Source: Scilla litardierei (Eukaryota > Streptophyta > Magnoliopsida > Asparagales > Asparagaceae). From it: a stretch of DNA of 64,000 nt. The notes below the pieces were generated by a model. That model did no database searches. It was not told the DNA's origin and saw nothing but the letters and a program-made list of their open reading frames with translations. How positions within the stretch are numbered: position 1 is the stretch's first letter; each line of letters begins with the position of its first letter. The position numbers and the translations under genes are program-made. The stretch spans positions 565,741,281 through 565,805,280 of the forward strand of contig CM061142.1 of assembly GCA_030789695.1 (NCBI GenBank), in the 5' to 3' direction. Positions 1 through 10,710 of this stretch are shown here, piece by piece.

Positions 1-1395
1 TTGGTTTGGGTCAGGTCTTAGACTACATCTAGGCAGACTACATCCTTGACTAAACTTGCGCCGCCTCTCGGTGTATCCACGACAACGTCGGTTTGGGTCA
101 AGTCAAGATGTCATCTTATGTATTTAAGAAGTTGGTTTCTACAAGGTTGCCATGTCACAGCTTGAGTGTATCTCAACAACTGTAACATGGGCCCTATAGT
201 TGCTAACCCCTAAAACAAGGAGGGCTACGGCTAATCTTAAAAAAGATCATTAACGTATTTGACTTAGATATAGTCCAGGGTGTCATACAATCATGATTCG
301 CGACATTGCGTTCCAGCGGAACTCAGCCAGGGAATTGACTAAGCCAGGATCACTACCCCTTGGACTAGCAAGGGTTGACCCAGAACTCTTAACCAAGCAC
401 ATTGACTGGATCATGGTCCATTGAATGAAGCTTGTCATTTTTGTATGTATGCCATAGACTAAACGGCTTTTATTAACAACTAATTAATCCTATCAACTAG
501 TTGAAACCTTAAATTCAAAATTTTAGGATTTGTTTAATAACCTTTATTAAGTCCTTATCAACTATAAGGTTCACGTGCTACCCTAATCGCTATTAGGATT
601 TTAATAAATTTTATTAACAACGCTAGAAGCGAAGTCCTTTAATGAAAATTAATTATAATAATTAGAATTGAAAATTCATTTAAAGCACTACCCTAATCAG
701 GAATTAGATCTTAATATTGTTGTTAATGATTTATTAAAACATAGCATGTCATTAAAATTCAAGTAATAAATTTTAATCATTTTTAATGGCTAACCTAAAA
801 GGTTGTCTTGTGTTATCAAATAAGGGACAAGATTAACAAGCCATTAAAATAAAGCTACACTAATTTTATCAACATAAAATGAAAGTGTATATCTATTTAA
901 CAATTAAATAAACTAATTTTATCGCATAAACAATTTTTAGACTTTTAAAATCAATTTTAAAAATATCTTATAAATTTAAAACATTACTTTAAAATTTTCA
1001 ATGTTCAAAAATTTATCATATACAATTTTTAAACATCTAAAATATTTTAAACTTATCGCATAAATTTAAAGCCTTAAAATCAATTTTAAAATTTATCACA
1101 TAAATTTAAAAACACCATTTTAAAATTTCCATGCTTAAAAAATTTATCATATAAAAAATTTTAGGCATCCAAAATAAATTTAAACTTTTAAATATTTAAA
1201 ATTAGTTTTAAAATTATCACATAAATTTTAAAACGTCATTTTAAAAATTTTCATGTTCAAAAAATTTATCACATAGAATTTTGAACTTCAAAAACATTTT
1301 TAAAATCATCTAATAACTTTAAAAATTTAAAAGTATTTAAAAAGCATTAATAAGTTTAATGAAATCGCAGTACCTAGATCGACTACGCAAACCTA

Positions 1396-1408
1396 GGCTC
1401 TGATACCA
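1396..1408 (-). other. Primer-binding site, initiator tRNA-Met type
   Basis: The minus strand reads TGGTATCAGAGCC one base after the LTR end. This is the standard plant copia primer-binding site, complementary to the 3' end of initiator tRNA-Met. It fixes the orientation of copy 1 and the inner LTR boundary. Confidence 0.9.
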
Positions 1409-1741
1409 CTGTGGGGAATTGGCGGTCCCTTAGGGCACAAAAAAACTCTAGTCCTGTCCTAAGTCGGACGGAACATAGACAGAAAAACCAATAACAGCGG
1501 AAGAAAAACTATGTTAACTAATAACATGCAGTTAAAACATTTTTAACTTAGCCCTAAGGTCCAAGACCCTATGCCAAGATCTATGCTTACTTGGGATGGA
1601 TCTGACCATCCCAAGAAGGATCTAGCCTACTGCGATTAAACTAAACTAATGCTAATAAAATATTTTAACCACATACCCGGAATCTCAGCCCTGGAGTAGG
1701 CGAGATGTTCCTCGCCGTCTTCCGAGCTGCTCCCGTCCCAC

Positions 1742-1789
1742 GCTGAGCCGCTCCTTGAACCGCTCCCCGAACCGCTCCTCGAACCGCTC
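1742..1789 (-). repeat. 12-bp tandem repeat, four units, in the LTR
   Basis: Four consecutive 12-bp units of the pattern GAGCGGTTCGRG (minus strand) lie downstream of the TATA box, in the presumed R/U5 part of the LTR. The matching part of copy 2 carries a different 51-bp tandem repeat with the same GCGGTTC core. The repeat was therefore expanded independently in the two copies. Confidence 0.8.
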
Positions 1790-2048
1790 CGCATCCCGAG
1801 GCGATCAATCCCCGTGCCGCAGAGCCAACCACGCGCCGAAGAAAGTTTCACGCGAGTGAAACCTCCGCCAAGATTTCAGATCTAGAATCCGAACTCCTTT
1901 GTGGCTTTGCTAGAGCCCGCAGGAGTAAGGCAGAAATTTAGGGAGAAGAGAAATATTAATTTAGGCCTAGATCCGAGCGTGCTCCAACATTTACGAGAGC
2001 CGCTCAGATCTAGAGCTTGGGACGAGTTTTGAGAAAGGGGGGAGACCC

Positions 2049-2061
2049 CTATTTATATAGG
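2049..2061 (-). promoter_or_regulatory. TATA box of the Angela-like LTR
   Basis: The minus strand reads CCTATATAAATAG, a strong plant TATA box in the expected part of the LTR. The same motif is in the copy 2 LTR at 16045-16054. It is missing from copy 3, which has an internal deletion there. Transcription would start about 30 bp further along the minus strand. Confidence 0.7.
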
Positions 2062-4426
2062 CGGCAGACTCTCCCCTTTTCTCAAAATCCGATGTGGGAC
2101 TAAACAATGAGTTAATTTAAAATCAAGTTAGTTTGCACTTCACAAAGTGCAAACTTCCGTGAATTTTAACTCACTCACCGTTGAGCTTCAGGATTGATAA
2201 AACCTATCAATACGACAAGCGTTCAACGGTGAACGCATAGGAAAAAGTTGTTCGTCAATCGGAGTTCGTTTGACCCTCCAATTGAGTGTCCAAAGATCAG
2301 CCAACGGCTAGTTTTTCGCAAAAACCAGCCGTCAAATCTGCCATCAAACCTAGGGTTCAGCACCCTGAGGTGGGGCCGAACCTGTGGGTCCCACAGCCTC
2401 AAACCCAGGCTGACTGAGCGCCTGCCAGACCTGGGCATGGGCGCCCAGGTCTGGCACGGGCGCCCAGGCGCCCAGGCGCCCGGCGGGCGCCTGGGCCGGG
2501 CGCCCAAGGCGCCCGGCCCAGGGCGCCCGGCCCTGGGCGCCTGGGCTCCCAGGCTCCCAGGCCCGCCTGGGCGGCCCGCCTGGGTGCAGGCCCAGGCGCC
2601 CAGCGCCTCGGCCTGTGCCCAGGCCTGCCTGCCTGGGTTCCTGGCTCAGCCAGGTCTGGCCAGGCACCCAGGCCAGACTTGGTCTGGTCTGGGTCAGCCT
2701 GGTCTGACCCGGTTTGATCTGTTTGGCTGTTTTGTCTCTAACTTGAGCATCCGGTGTCCGATTTGGACGCCGTTCGAACCTGGGTCTAGACCGGGACATT
2801 CCCGTCTTACCCGTGAACTTTTCCTTGCGTTTATTTTATTAAATATTGTATTAAACAATTTAATACACATTTAATCGCTTTTGCATCAAATGCAAAATAG
2901 TCCCTATCTAAGCTTAAATTATCATATTGCATCAAATGCAATTATCTCTTCTTTTGCATCAAATGCAAATATTCTCCCTAACTATTTTCTACCTATTACT
3001 AGACGAAGAATCGCACTCTGTGTGAGACCCTACAGCCTGACCCTTACAACAGGTTGGGCTCGAAGCCCTATACGGCAGTGGCCACGAGCAGTGGTTACCG
3101 TCCCTGCTTCAGGAATCATCATTATGTGGTTGACTCATTGACATGAGTCTTGTCGAGACCACCCTGACTGTTTCCGTGATGATTTCCGCAGTTATAGTCT
3201 CTTCGTCTAAATTGTGTCATGTAGATCAAGTCTGGGGTACGGTCAAACTGTCAACCCCAATAACTTGACTCCAGTTAGTTTCTATGGATCTTTATTCAAC
3301 TAATGTTGGACTTCTTCCAACATACTCTGCGCAGAGTTTTTACTAAAGACCGAACTAACTCTACGACACTAACTCCCATTGACCGGGAGAGACGAATCCT
3401 CTCTTGGTCATTACTCGCCTCGTACGTTTCAAATGACACCCAATCAAAAAGACCTTTCGACAGGCATTGCCTCGAAGCTAGGTCAGTTGATATAAGTGGC
3501 ACCGTTCACGCACAGGTTTGTCAAAATGACCTCAAGTCAAAAGACCAACTATCCTATCATCACTCAGAGTCATCATTGACAGTTTGGTCAATATAACCAT
3601 ATGATAACTCTAGTGGATCGTTCAGTGAACTCATTCTAATGAGCACCTGTGTCTCGTCTTCGACTTCGCCAAGTCAAGCGATCATGAGATCATCGCTACC
3701 GCTAAACGGTGAAGACTAAGACACAATGGTCTATCCGATGTTTCGATATCCTTGTCTCGGAACATCTACGACCACGAACCATTTTAGACTTATGCTACAG
3801 ACAGTCAAACGTTTCTCCATGATCGAGATACTCATCTCGATACCCGTTTGACCTTAAGTTGATATCTAATGTTAACTACATTACAATATAACTTAGATAA
3901 ATTATTACCAAACAGCTTACTGTTATTTCGAACAAGATGTTTGTGCTATTCACACAGGAATAAATGGCCTTGAGGGCATCATATTCCTACAAAAATGAGA
4001 CCACTTGTTGTTAGATGCTCTAAAAATTATTTTATGTGATAAAATCCTTTTAGTAGCATTCTAATTTTATGTGATGATTTTAAAACAAATGTTTTTGAAA
4101 TAAAAATTATGTGATAATTTTTATGCAACTATTGACTTTTATTAGATAAATATTTTTTATGTTTTAAAATCATACATATAATTTAATTGTTAAATTTTAA
4201 GTTGCATATTATTATTTATAGGATAAATTTTAATATGGTGTTCATGTTTAATAATTATTTGATAATTGTTAAATAGTTATAAACTTTTATGCGATATTTA
4301 AGTTGATAAGTTGCATGCTGATTTTATGCGATAAAGTTAGTTTATGGTTTTAAATGGTTATTCTAAATTCTTACTTATTATATGATAATTCAAGAAAGCC
4401 TTTTAGGTTAGCCATTAAAAGCCATC

Positions 4427-4538
4427 TGTTGTAAACGTGGTGGCTATGGAATCCATAGCCCTGTATTTATAGTGGTAGGGTTACATAATGGGTGGATACC
4501 CACTAACGGCTAGGCCCACCAAAAACTCGTTTATAACA
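4427..4538 (-). repeat. 3' LTR of B1
   Basis: This 112-bp LTR reads TGTTGTAAAC...TTATAACA on the plus strand and matches 10817-10928 apart from five substitutions. It contains a palindrome (4442-4460, GGCTATGGA/TCCATAGCC) and a TATA box (TATTTATAG on the plus strand at 4464-4472, CTATAAATA in the element sense). The palindrome lies between the TATA box and the expected transcript start. Confidence 0.92.
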
Positions 4539-4551
4539 CTTCCCCTTATCC
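4539..4551 (-). other. Polypurine tract of B1
   Basis: In the element sense GGATAAGGGGAAG lies directly upstream of the 3' LTR. The same tract precedes the LTRs of B4 (GGATAAGGGGAAG before 17256) and B5 (63753-63765). It primes plus-strand DNA synthesis in LTR elements. Confidence 0.8.
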
Positions 4552-4616
4552 ATCCATTATTGTAAGCAGTGATGAACGCTTCAGGGTTCATATAGCTTAT
4601 TTGATCATGTGTCTAT

Positions 4617-4880
4617 GGATACTTCTGGATCCTTAAGTTTAAGAGTACTTGCCTCATTAAAACCTTTGCCAAGGAAAACCCAGTGGGAAAAACTAGTGGC
4701 TAAGGGAAAAGAGTACAAGTCTCTGTAACTTCCCCTGATCGATGGATAACATCAGAGGTGGATACTTCTGGATCCAGCGTTGATGTGGCTACCTCGTTAA
4801 AACCTTTGGCTATGGAAAACCCAGTGGGAAAAACCAGTAGCCAAGGAAAAAGAGTACAGCACAACATTAACTCCCCCTGA
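4617..4880 (-). repeat. Duplicated 3' untranslated segment of B1 (143-bp period)
   Basis: Two related segments begin GGATACTTCTGGATCC at 4617 and 4760. Both contain AAACCCAGTGGGAAAAAC and end with a purine-rich run in the element sense (ATCAGGGGAAGTTA and ATCAGGGGGAGTTA). The same pair occurs in B5 (63834 on) and in diverged form in B4 (about 16980-17230). The duplication is therefore an old feature of the family's 3' UTR. Confidence 0.8.
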
Positions 4881-4892
4881 TAAGTACAAGCT

Positions 4893-5462
4893 TCAGGCTT
4901 GTAAATATCTCAACTGTCTCATCCCAATTCCTAGTACATGTTTTCTAAAGGTGCTGCGAGGCAAAGCTTTAGTGAACAGGTCTGCCAGGTTGTCGCAAGA
5001 CTGGATCTGCTGGATGTCGATCTGGTTGTCCACTTGCTGTTCATGCGTCCAGAAGAGTTTGGGGGATATGTGCTTCGTCCTGTCACCTTTGATGTAGCCA
5101 CCCCGTAGTTGAGCGATGCAGGCAGCATTGTCTTCATACATGGTGGTAGGTCCAAGATCTACCGTCTTCAGGCCGGTGGTCTTGAGGATGTGGTTGATGA
5201 CTGATCGAAGCCAAAAGCATTCTCTGCTAGCTTCGTGGATCGCAATGAGCTCGGAGTGGTTGGATGAGGTTGCTGTCGATGTCTGCTTCACGGATCTCCA
5301 TGAGATGGCCGTCCCACCGTATGTGAACACAAAACCGGTCTGGGACTTTGCGATATGTGGGTCGGACCTGTATCCTGCATCTGCATAACCGACCAAGTCG
5401 GAGGATACACCTTCCTTGAAGTATAGTCCCATGTCCACAGACCCTTGGAAGTAGCGCAGAAG
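4893..5462 (-). pseudogene. pol: B1 RNase H
   Basis: In frame with RT after a TAA at 5460-5462, it reads LLRYFQGSVDMGLYFKEG and then the RNase H domain. Motifs are VGYADAGYRSDP (first Asp), TATSSNHSELIAIHEASREC (Glu), TTMYEDNAACIAQ (Asp) and a C-terminal HISPKLFWTHEQ plus DLFTKALPRSTFRKHV. The acidic residues are present. It would remove RNA from the RNA-DNA hybrid during reverse transcription. Translation is prevented by the upstream stops. Confidence 0.9.
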
Positions 5463-6937
5463 TTACTTAACTCCGTTCCAGTGGCGCTTTGAGGGCGCAG
5501 AACTGTATCTGGCTAGTAAGTTAACTGCGAACACTATATCGGGACGCGTGCAGTTTTCCAGGTATAGGAGTGCTCTGATTGCGCTTAAGTAGGGTACTTC
5601 AGGACCCAGTGTTTCCTCCCCCTCTTCCAGCGGTCGGAAGGGGTCTGTGTCAACCTCCAATGATCGAACGACCATTGGTGTGCTAAGCGGATGACATTTG
5701 TCCATAAGAAAGTTTTTCAACACTTTCTTTGTGTATGTCGATTGGTGTAACAGGATTCCTCCGCTTAAGTGTTCAATTTGTAGGCCTAGGCAGAACTTCG
5801 TTTTGCCGAGGTCCTTCATCTCAAAAGTCTGTGTGAGACTTTTGGATATCTCACATATCTCTTCAGGAGATCCGATGATGTTCAGGTCGTCTACGTAGAC
5901 GGAAATAATCACGAATCATGTTCCCTTTACTCTTATAAAGATGCAAGGGCAGACTTCATTTGTTGTGAATCCTTGTTGCACTAGGAATTCACTGAGTCTG
6001 TTGTACCACATTCTACCTGACTGTTTTAGACCATACATCGATCTCTGAAGTTTGACAGATTAGACGTCCCGAGGTCTTTCTGTCATTTTTGTCGGTAGTT
6101 TGTATCCATCTGGGATTTTCATATAGATGTCCTTATCTATATTTCCATAAAGGTATGCAGTCACAACGTCCATGAGCTGCATATCCAAATCTTCCTTTGT
6201 GGATAGGCCTATAATGAAACGGAAAGTGATCGCGTCCATGACCGAGGAATAGGTATCGTCATAGTCTATTCCTGGTCGTTGGAAAAATCCTTGTGCAACA
6301 AGGCGCGCTGTGTAATGCACGATCTCATTTTTCTCGTTTCTTTTTCTCACGAATACCCATTTATATCCCACAGGTTTAACACCCTTTGGTGTTAGGACTA
6401 CAGGTCCAAAAACGTTGCGCTTCGAGAGTGAGTCTAACTCTACTCCTATTACTTCGTTCCACTTCGGCCAATCCTCTCTGCGTTTACATTCTGCTAGAGA
6501 GCGTGGATCGGTTTCATCGTCGTATTCAGTGACGTGAGTGGAAATAATGAGCGCGAAGTTATCATCGATGATTGTGCTTTTTCTGTCCAGTACCTCCCCA
6601 GTACGTACATAATTTAATGATATTTCTCCTATATTTTCCTCTTCAGGGGTTGTTAGGAGGGGAGAGATAGCTGGGCTGAGCTCAGCATCCTGTGGTGGTA
6701 TCGTTATTGTTGCTTCAGGATTTTTCCTCTTTCGAGGGTTCTTATCTTTGGAGCCTGGGGGTCGTCCTCTTTTTTGTTGAGGTATGGCCGCTTCTGCTGC
6801 AGGTGGATTGCATCCATCTTTGGGTATGTCAATCCTAGCTGGCGTATTTGCAGCAGGGACGTGTGATCTGACAATCTTCTGGTTGTCAGTGAATTTGTCC
6901 GGTAAAATGTGAACTGTGTTTTGGATTTGAAGGATCT
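5463..6937 (-). pseudogene. pol: B1 integrase tail and reverse transcriptase
   Basis: One frame runs from the integrase tail through RT. RT begins around SLAECKRREDWPKWNEVIGV and includes YKWVFVRKRNEKNEIVHYTA, QRPGIDYDDTYSSVMDAITF, LQRSMYGLKQSGRMWY and the catalytic YVDD in IISVYVDDLNIIGS. The frame is broken only by a TAA at 6060-6062 and a TGA just upstream of the YVDD segment (about 5913-5918). All key RT motifs are readable. The near-intact state agrees with a moderately young insertion. Confidence 0.88.
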
Positions 6938-7950
6938 TCAGGATCTCTTCTTCACATTGATTTTACGCGGATCAAAATGGGATAGAGTCTTTGTGTCCCA
7001 TGTAATGGTCTTTGAAGCTTCTGGCTTCTGTGTGTTAATGCCTAGTTTCGAAAAAGTGATTTCATCAAACTCACAATCTGCTAGACGTGCTTTAAAGGCG
7101 TCCCCTGTAAGGGGTTCGAGGTATCTAATGATCGATGGTGAGTCGACACTAATATAGATACCAAGACGCCGTTGAGGACCCATCTTGGTTCTCTGCGGTG
7201 GTGCTATGGGGACATAGACAGCACATGCGAATATCCTCAAGTGAGAGATATCGGGCGGGTTCCCATATGCAAGTTGCATCGGATAATAAGATTGACTACC
7301 TGACGGTCGCAATCTTATCAGCGATGCAGCGTGCAGTATGGCATTTCCCCATGCACTAACCGGCAACTGGCATTGCATCAACAATGGTCGAGCGATCCAT
7401 TGTAGTCTCTTTATAAGAGATTCGGCTAACCCGTTCTGGGTGTGAACATGAGCTACAGGATGTTCAACTTCTATGCCGGTTGCTTGGCAGTAGTCTAGGA
7501 AGACTTGTGATGTGAATTCCCCAGTATTGTCCAGACGCAATTTCTTGATCTGGTTGTCTGGGAAATGTGCCCGCAACTTTATAATTTGTTCAAGTAGCTT
7601 TGCAAAGGCTACGTTGCGGGTGGACAGGAGGCACACATACGACCATTTTGAAGATGCGTCGATCAGTACCATGTAGTACCGAAATGGTCCACTTGCGGGG
7701 TGAATAGGCCCGCAAATGTCACCATGTATTCTCTCTAGGAAACTTTGAGACTCAGAGTCCACCTTCAGGGTAGATGGTCTCGTGATCAATTTCCCTTTGT
7801 AACAAGGAGGACAAGGATTTGCACCCTTCCAAAGTAGCGTCAGGCTTTTCGGGTCAATTCCACGAGATTGTGATATGATGCGACGCATCATATTCCTCCC
7901 AGGGTGTCCTAGTCTATCGTGCCAGAGTTTGAATTCTGGTTGATTATGGC
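6938..7950 (-). pseudogene. pol: B1 integrase
   Basis: This is a largely open integrase segment. An HHCC-type remnant ends CPPCYKGKLITRPS. The catalytic core has the first Asp in RIHGDICGP, the second in KKLRLDNTGEF and the Glu in QNGLAES, so the DDE triad is complete. The C-terminal part contains WGNAILHAASLIRLRP. The frame stops at 6938, but the adjacent frame continues through the integrase tail to RT, pointing to a single small indel near 6955. That tail holds an AT-hook-like KRGRPPGSKDKNPRKRK near 6720-6775. The enzyme would insert the cDNA into chromosomes. Confidence 0.88.
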
Positions 7951-8361
7951 ACTTCTGGTGCCTAGTGTGTTTGTTTCCATTGCTCTGATCCTTGTGTGAT
8001 AGAGACCCGACGGGAGTCCCTCAAAACGCTCGATGGTGTTTTTAGCACCGTTTTTATGAGACGTTACATCAAGGTATTCTCTGTTTTGTTTGCTCACCAT
8101 TTCAAGGTGGTATCCGTTTAAGCGGATATGTTTAAAGCTTAACAGGTTTCTATGCGAGCTAGGGGAGAGAAGTGCATCTTGTATAAGTTGTTTTGTTTTG
8201 TTGGGGAGCATAAATTGTGCTTCCCCTGATCCTTCAATGATACCTGATGGACCGGAAATTGTATTTACGGTGCCATCTTATTTATTGATGCTTTGAAAAA
8301 AGCAGATGTCTTGGAGGATCGTGTGCGAAGAGACACTGTCCACTAGGCATTTAAAGTCCAT
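7909..8361 (-). pseudogene. pol: B1 protease and start of GAG-pre-integrase
   Basis: The frame begins near MDFKCLVDSVSSHTIL (8361), where VDS is the aspartic-protease active-site region; the family usually has D-S/T-G or D-S-A. A TAA at 8278-8280 interrupts it. The rest continues as GSGEAQFMLPNK and LLSPSSHRNLLSFKHI, typical of the sequence between protease and integrase. Just before 7909 the frame shifts: the conserved LWHDRLGHPG of the GAG-pre-integrase domain is readable only in the next frame. Protease would cleave the Gag-Pol polyprotein. Confidence 0.8.
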
Positions 8362-8529
8362 CTATTTTAAAAGAAAATATCACAGTATAAGGCACACACA
8401 GAAAATATACTACTGATAATCAATTTGATGTCTGAAAAGTACTTCAACATGCTAGAGAAGAAAAAAAACAAGCAGATAAATAGTTTCTCAAAAAGGGAAG
8501 CTACAATGCATAGAAAATGGATAATGTCC

Positions 8530-9489
8530 TCAGTCGAGCAGGTCATCGTTTGAGAAGTCCTCAGCGATGAACCTGATTGGTGCCAGGTCTTCTTGAACCA
8601 CCAGGTTTGTCTCAGCTTGCTTCTGGCTCGCTTTGTACAAGTCCTGCAGGTGTCGTGGAGTCCGACAATTCCTGGACCAGTGTCCAGTCATGCCACACCT
8701 GTGGTACTTATCTTCCCAGTCCTTTCTGGGGGCAGATGTCTGGCCGTCGTCCTTTCTTTTCCACACATTATTCTTCTTCCTCCCCTCATTGTTGCTTCTG
8801 GGAGGGGGTCCTCTAGCCTGCTTCTTCATTGCTTTGCCCTTCTGGGGTTTGCCTTTGAAGTTTCTCCTCTTCTTCTGGGAGGAGCTGTGATGCGCTTCAG
8901 GCGCAGGAGCAGTGCCGGTAGGGCGTGAGTTATGGGTGGCCAGAAGAAGGTCACGATTCTGCTCTGCCATCAGAAGGCATGAGAGAAGCTCTGAGTATTT
9001 CGTGAACTTGCGTTCACGATACTGTTGCATTAGTATAACATCCTTCTCGTGGACGGATGTATACGTCTTCTCTAACATGCGCTCCTCCGTCACCTTTTCA
9101 CCACACAACTTCAGGCGTGAGGTGATGCTAAAGAGTGCCGAGTTGTACTCGGCAATAGACTTAAAGTCTTGGAGACGGAGGTTTTCCCATTCATATCGCG
9201 CTCGAGGAAGTATAACATCTCTTTGATGTTTATACCTATCCTCGAGGGCGGTCCATAACTCATACGAGTCTTCCACCGTGAGGTACTCGGCCTTCAGGGT
9301 CCGATCGATATGGCATCTGATATAGATAATTGCTTTCGCTTTATCTATATCAGAAACCCTATCGCCTACAGCGATGGCGTGGCTCAATCCCTATGCTCGC
9401 AGATGGAATTTTATGTCCAACTGCCAGCTTAAGTAGTTCTTGCCTGAAGCATCCAAAACGTCGAAATCGACGATCGCAATTTTGGCCAT
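8530..9489 (-). pseudogene. gag: B1 gag (UBN2-type capsid, zinc knuckle), one nonsense codon
   Basis: The frame opens with MAKIAIVDFDVLDASGKNYL at 9489 and ends at a TGA at 8530. An in-frame TAG at 9391-9393 breaks it after about 32 codons. The middle has the copia gag (UBN2/retrotran_gag_2) signature, with YLTVEDSYELWTALEDRY and FKSIAEYNSALFSITSRLKL. A basic linker and a nucleic-acid-binding zinc knuckle follow. The knuckle reads YHRCGMTGHWSRNC, with its first cysteine replaced by tyrosine; the related B2 copy keeps CHNCGMKGHWSRVC. The protein would form virus-like particles that package element RNA. With the stop and the damaged knuckle it is probably not functional. Confidence 0.9.
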
Positions 9490-9950
9490 TTATCACTCTA
9501 GCATGTAAAAAGATAGGCATTGATTAGATATTTTTGCAGAAAAATAAATAATTAAGCACATCAGACACAGATATTTGCTGCGTGGATCGGCTAATCACCA
9601 TATTAATTACAGTCCATTACAGTCCCAAAAAGAAATGAAAGTACAACTCGGGAACCCCCGTGGGGCCCCTATTCTTCTGGAATAGTCCTTCATCTTCTTG
9701 AGGCGTCCGCCAGTCTTGTAATATTACAAAATTATCCTCACTACAAATTTCTCTCAAAAGAAAAAAAATGCGGGAAAATAAAATGGTGATCCCTTAGCCG
9801 ATCCAAAACCACAGTAAATATTGACATTCATCGCAGGCAGATAAAATGCAGCAGGCATTTAATCATCACAGGCAGTTTATTCATTATAGGCAATTTTAAT
9901 CATCACATGCAGTTTATAATGGAAAATGAAATCTTTCGTTTAAATATTTT

Positions 9951-10020
9951 TGGACCACTAGGCAACGTCATACACCGTTAGGTTAGTTGACTAACGGCAG
10001 AGCGGTCGCATGATCTTCTT
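9951..10020 (-). other. Conserved 70-nt leader block of the short-LTR family (B1)
   Basis: This block between gag and the GC-rich leader is nearly identical to 45679-45748 in B2 (67 of 70 positions by my count), while the neighbouring leader DNA has diverged. It contains arms CCGTTAG and CTAACGG around a nine-base loop. Its place in the leader suggests an RNA packaging or dimerisation signal, which is inference. Confidence 0.65.
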
Positions 10021-10179
10021 AATTTTTAAACGTTTAGAAAAATCATATAATCCGAATAAAAAGTCGATGGATAAAATCGCATGTAATTTTGTCCAGCTTT
10101 TGACGAAAAAATCGCAATTAAATCTGAAAAGTTTTGAAAATCGAAAAATTTTCGGGGGTAAACCCTAATTAGGGTTTTT

Positions 10180-10500
10180 GGTCGCGCGGATTGCCGCTTC
10201 AGGCGGCAAGGGTTTCCGGACATTGGCGCGCACCGGGGGGCTGATACGAGCGGATGCTGGGGGGCCGCCGCTGCGGGCGGCGGGGCCCGCCGCTGCTGGC
10301 GGCGGGGGGGGAATGGGGGCCCGCTGCTGCTGGCGGCGGGGCCGCCCGCCGCTGCAGGCAGCGGGGACTCCCGCCGCTGCCGGCAGCGGCGGGTCGGCGG
10401 CGGGCCACCCGCCGCCAGCAGCGGCGGGGGGGGGGGGGGGGGGGGGTTGCCGCCGCTTCGGGCAGCGGGCGGGGTTTTGGGGGGAATCGCGTTCCGGCGA
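10180..10500. repeat. GC-rich imperfect hairpin repeats in the B1 leader
   Basis: Repeats of GCCGCCGCTGC-type units and their complements (GGCGGC...GCCGCC) form many possible hairpins, with a G run at about 10424-10446. Long frames on both strands here are artefacts of the composition. B2 and B3 have analogous but differently built GC-rich arrays in the same leader position. Confidence 0.75.
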
Positions 10501-10710
10501 GAAGATCCCCTAGGGTTTGATAGTTTTTGGGGATAAAAAAACCAATTTTTACTTAAAAAAAAGTGTTTTTTAATCTCCAAAAGTCGTTTTTTATTGTAAA
10601 AGGTTGATTTTTAGCAATAAAAACGATAGAATCTTGAGCGATTGATCCAAGAAATTGGATCTCTACATATGCGCATATGAAATTTTAGATCTAGGGTTTC
10701 AGGATTACCT

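Larger units (their letters stand above)
1..3991 (-). mobile_element. Angela/BARE-like Ty1-copia element, copy 1 (5' LTR plus leader)
   Basis: Read on the minus strand this is the start of an LTR retrotransposon: an LTR (3991 down to 1410), a primer-binding site, then an AT-rich leader that runs off the left edge. The LTR begins TGTAGGAATATGATGCCC and ends CCCCACA. The start, the size and the tRNA-Met primer site resemble the BARE/Angela lineage (family knowledge). The leader matches, inverted, the leader of copy 2 near 11130-11560. Copy 1 lies inside the leader of copy 2, so it probably inserted there in opposite orientation. The left LTR and target duplication are outside the window, so this cannot be confirmed. 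No coding sequence of this copy is visible. Confidence 0.85.
1410..3991 (-). repeat. 5' LTR of Angela-like copy 1 (about 2.58 kb)
   Basis: The LTR starts with TG at 3991 and ends with CA at 1410 on the minus strand. It aligns by eye with the copy 2 LTR (14136-16687) and the copy 3 LTR (22555-24368) through shared blocks, such as the region around ATCTTGTTCGAAATAACAG near the start. It contains a TATA box, a very GC-rich segment (about 2410-2650) and a 12-bp tandem repeat. The several long open frames in 1636-2874 come from this GC-rich non-coding DNA and are not genes. Confidence 0.85.

Noticed and set aside
2248..2874. A 208-codon plus-strand frame and a 149-codon minus-strand frame
   Set aside because: Both lie in the GC-rich block of an Angela-like LTR; low-complexity Pro/Gly/Ala/Arg composition, no domain, and not kept open in the other LTR copies.
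4617..4880. Short near-identical repeats considered as a CRISPR-like array
   Set aside because: Only two diverged units of 143 bp in a eukaryotic retroelement 3' UTR; no spacer-repeat structure.
10026..10580. Overlapping frames of 69-184 codons on both strands
   Set aside because: They arise from GCC/GGC repeat composition in the non-coding B1 leader; no frame is conserved in B2 or B3.
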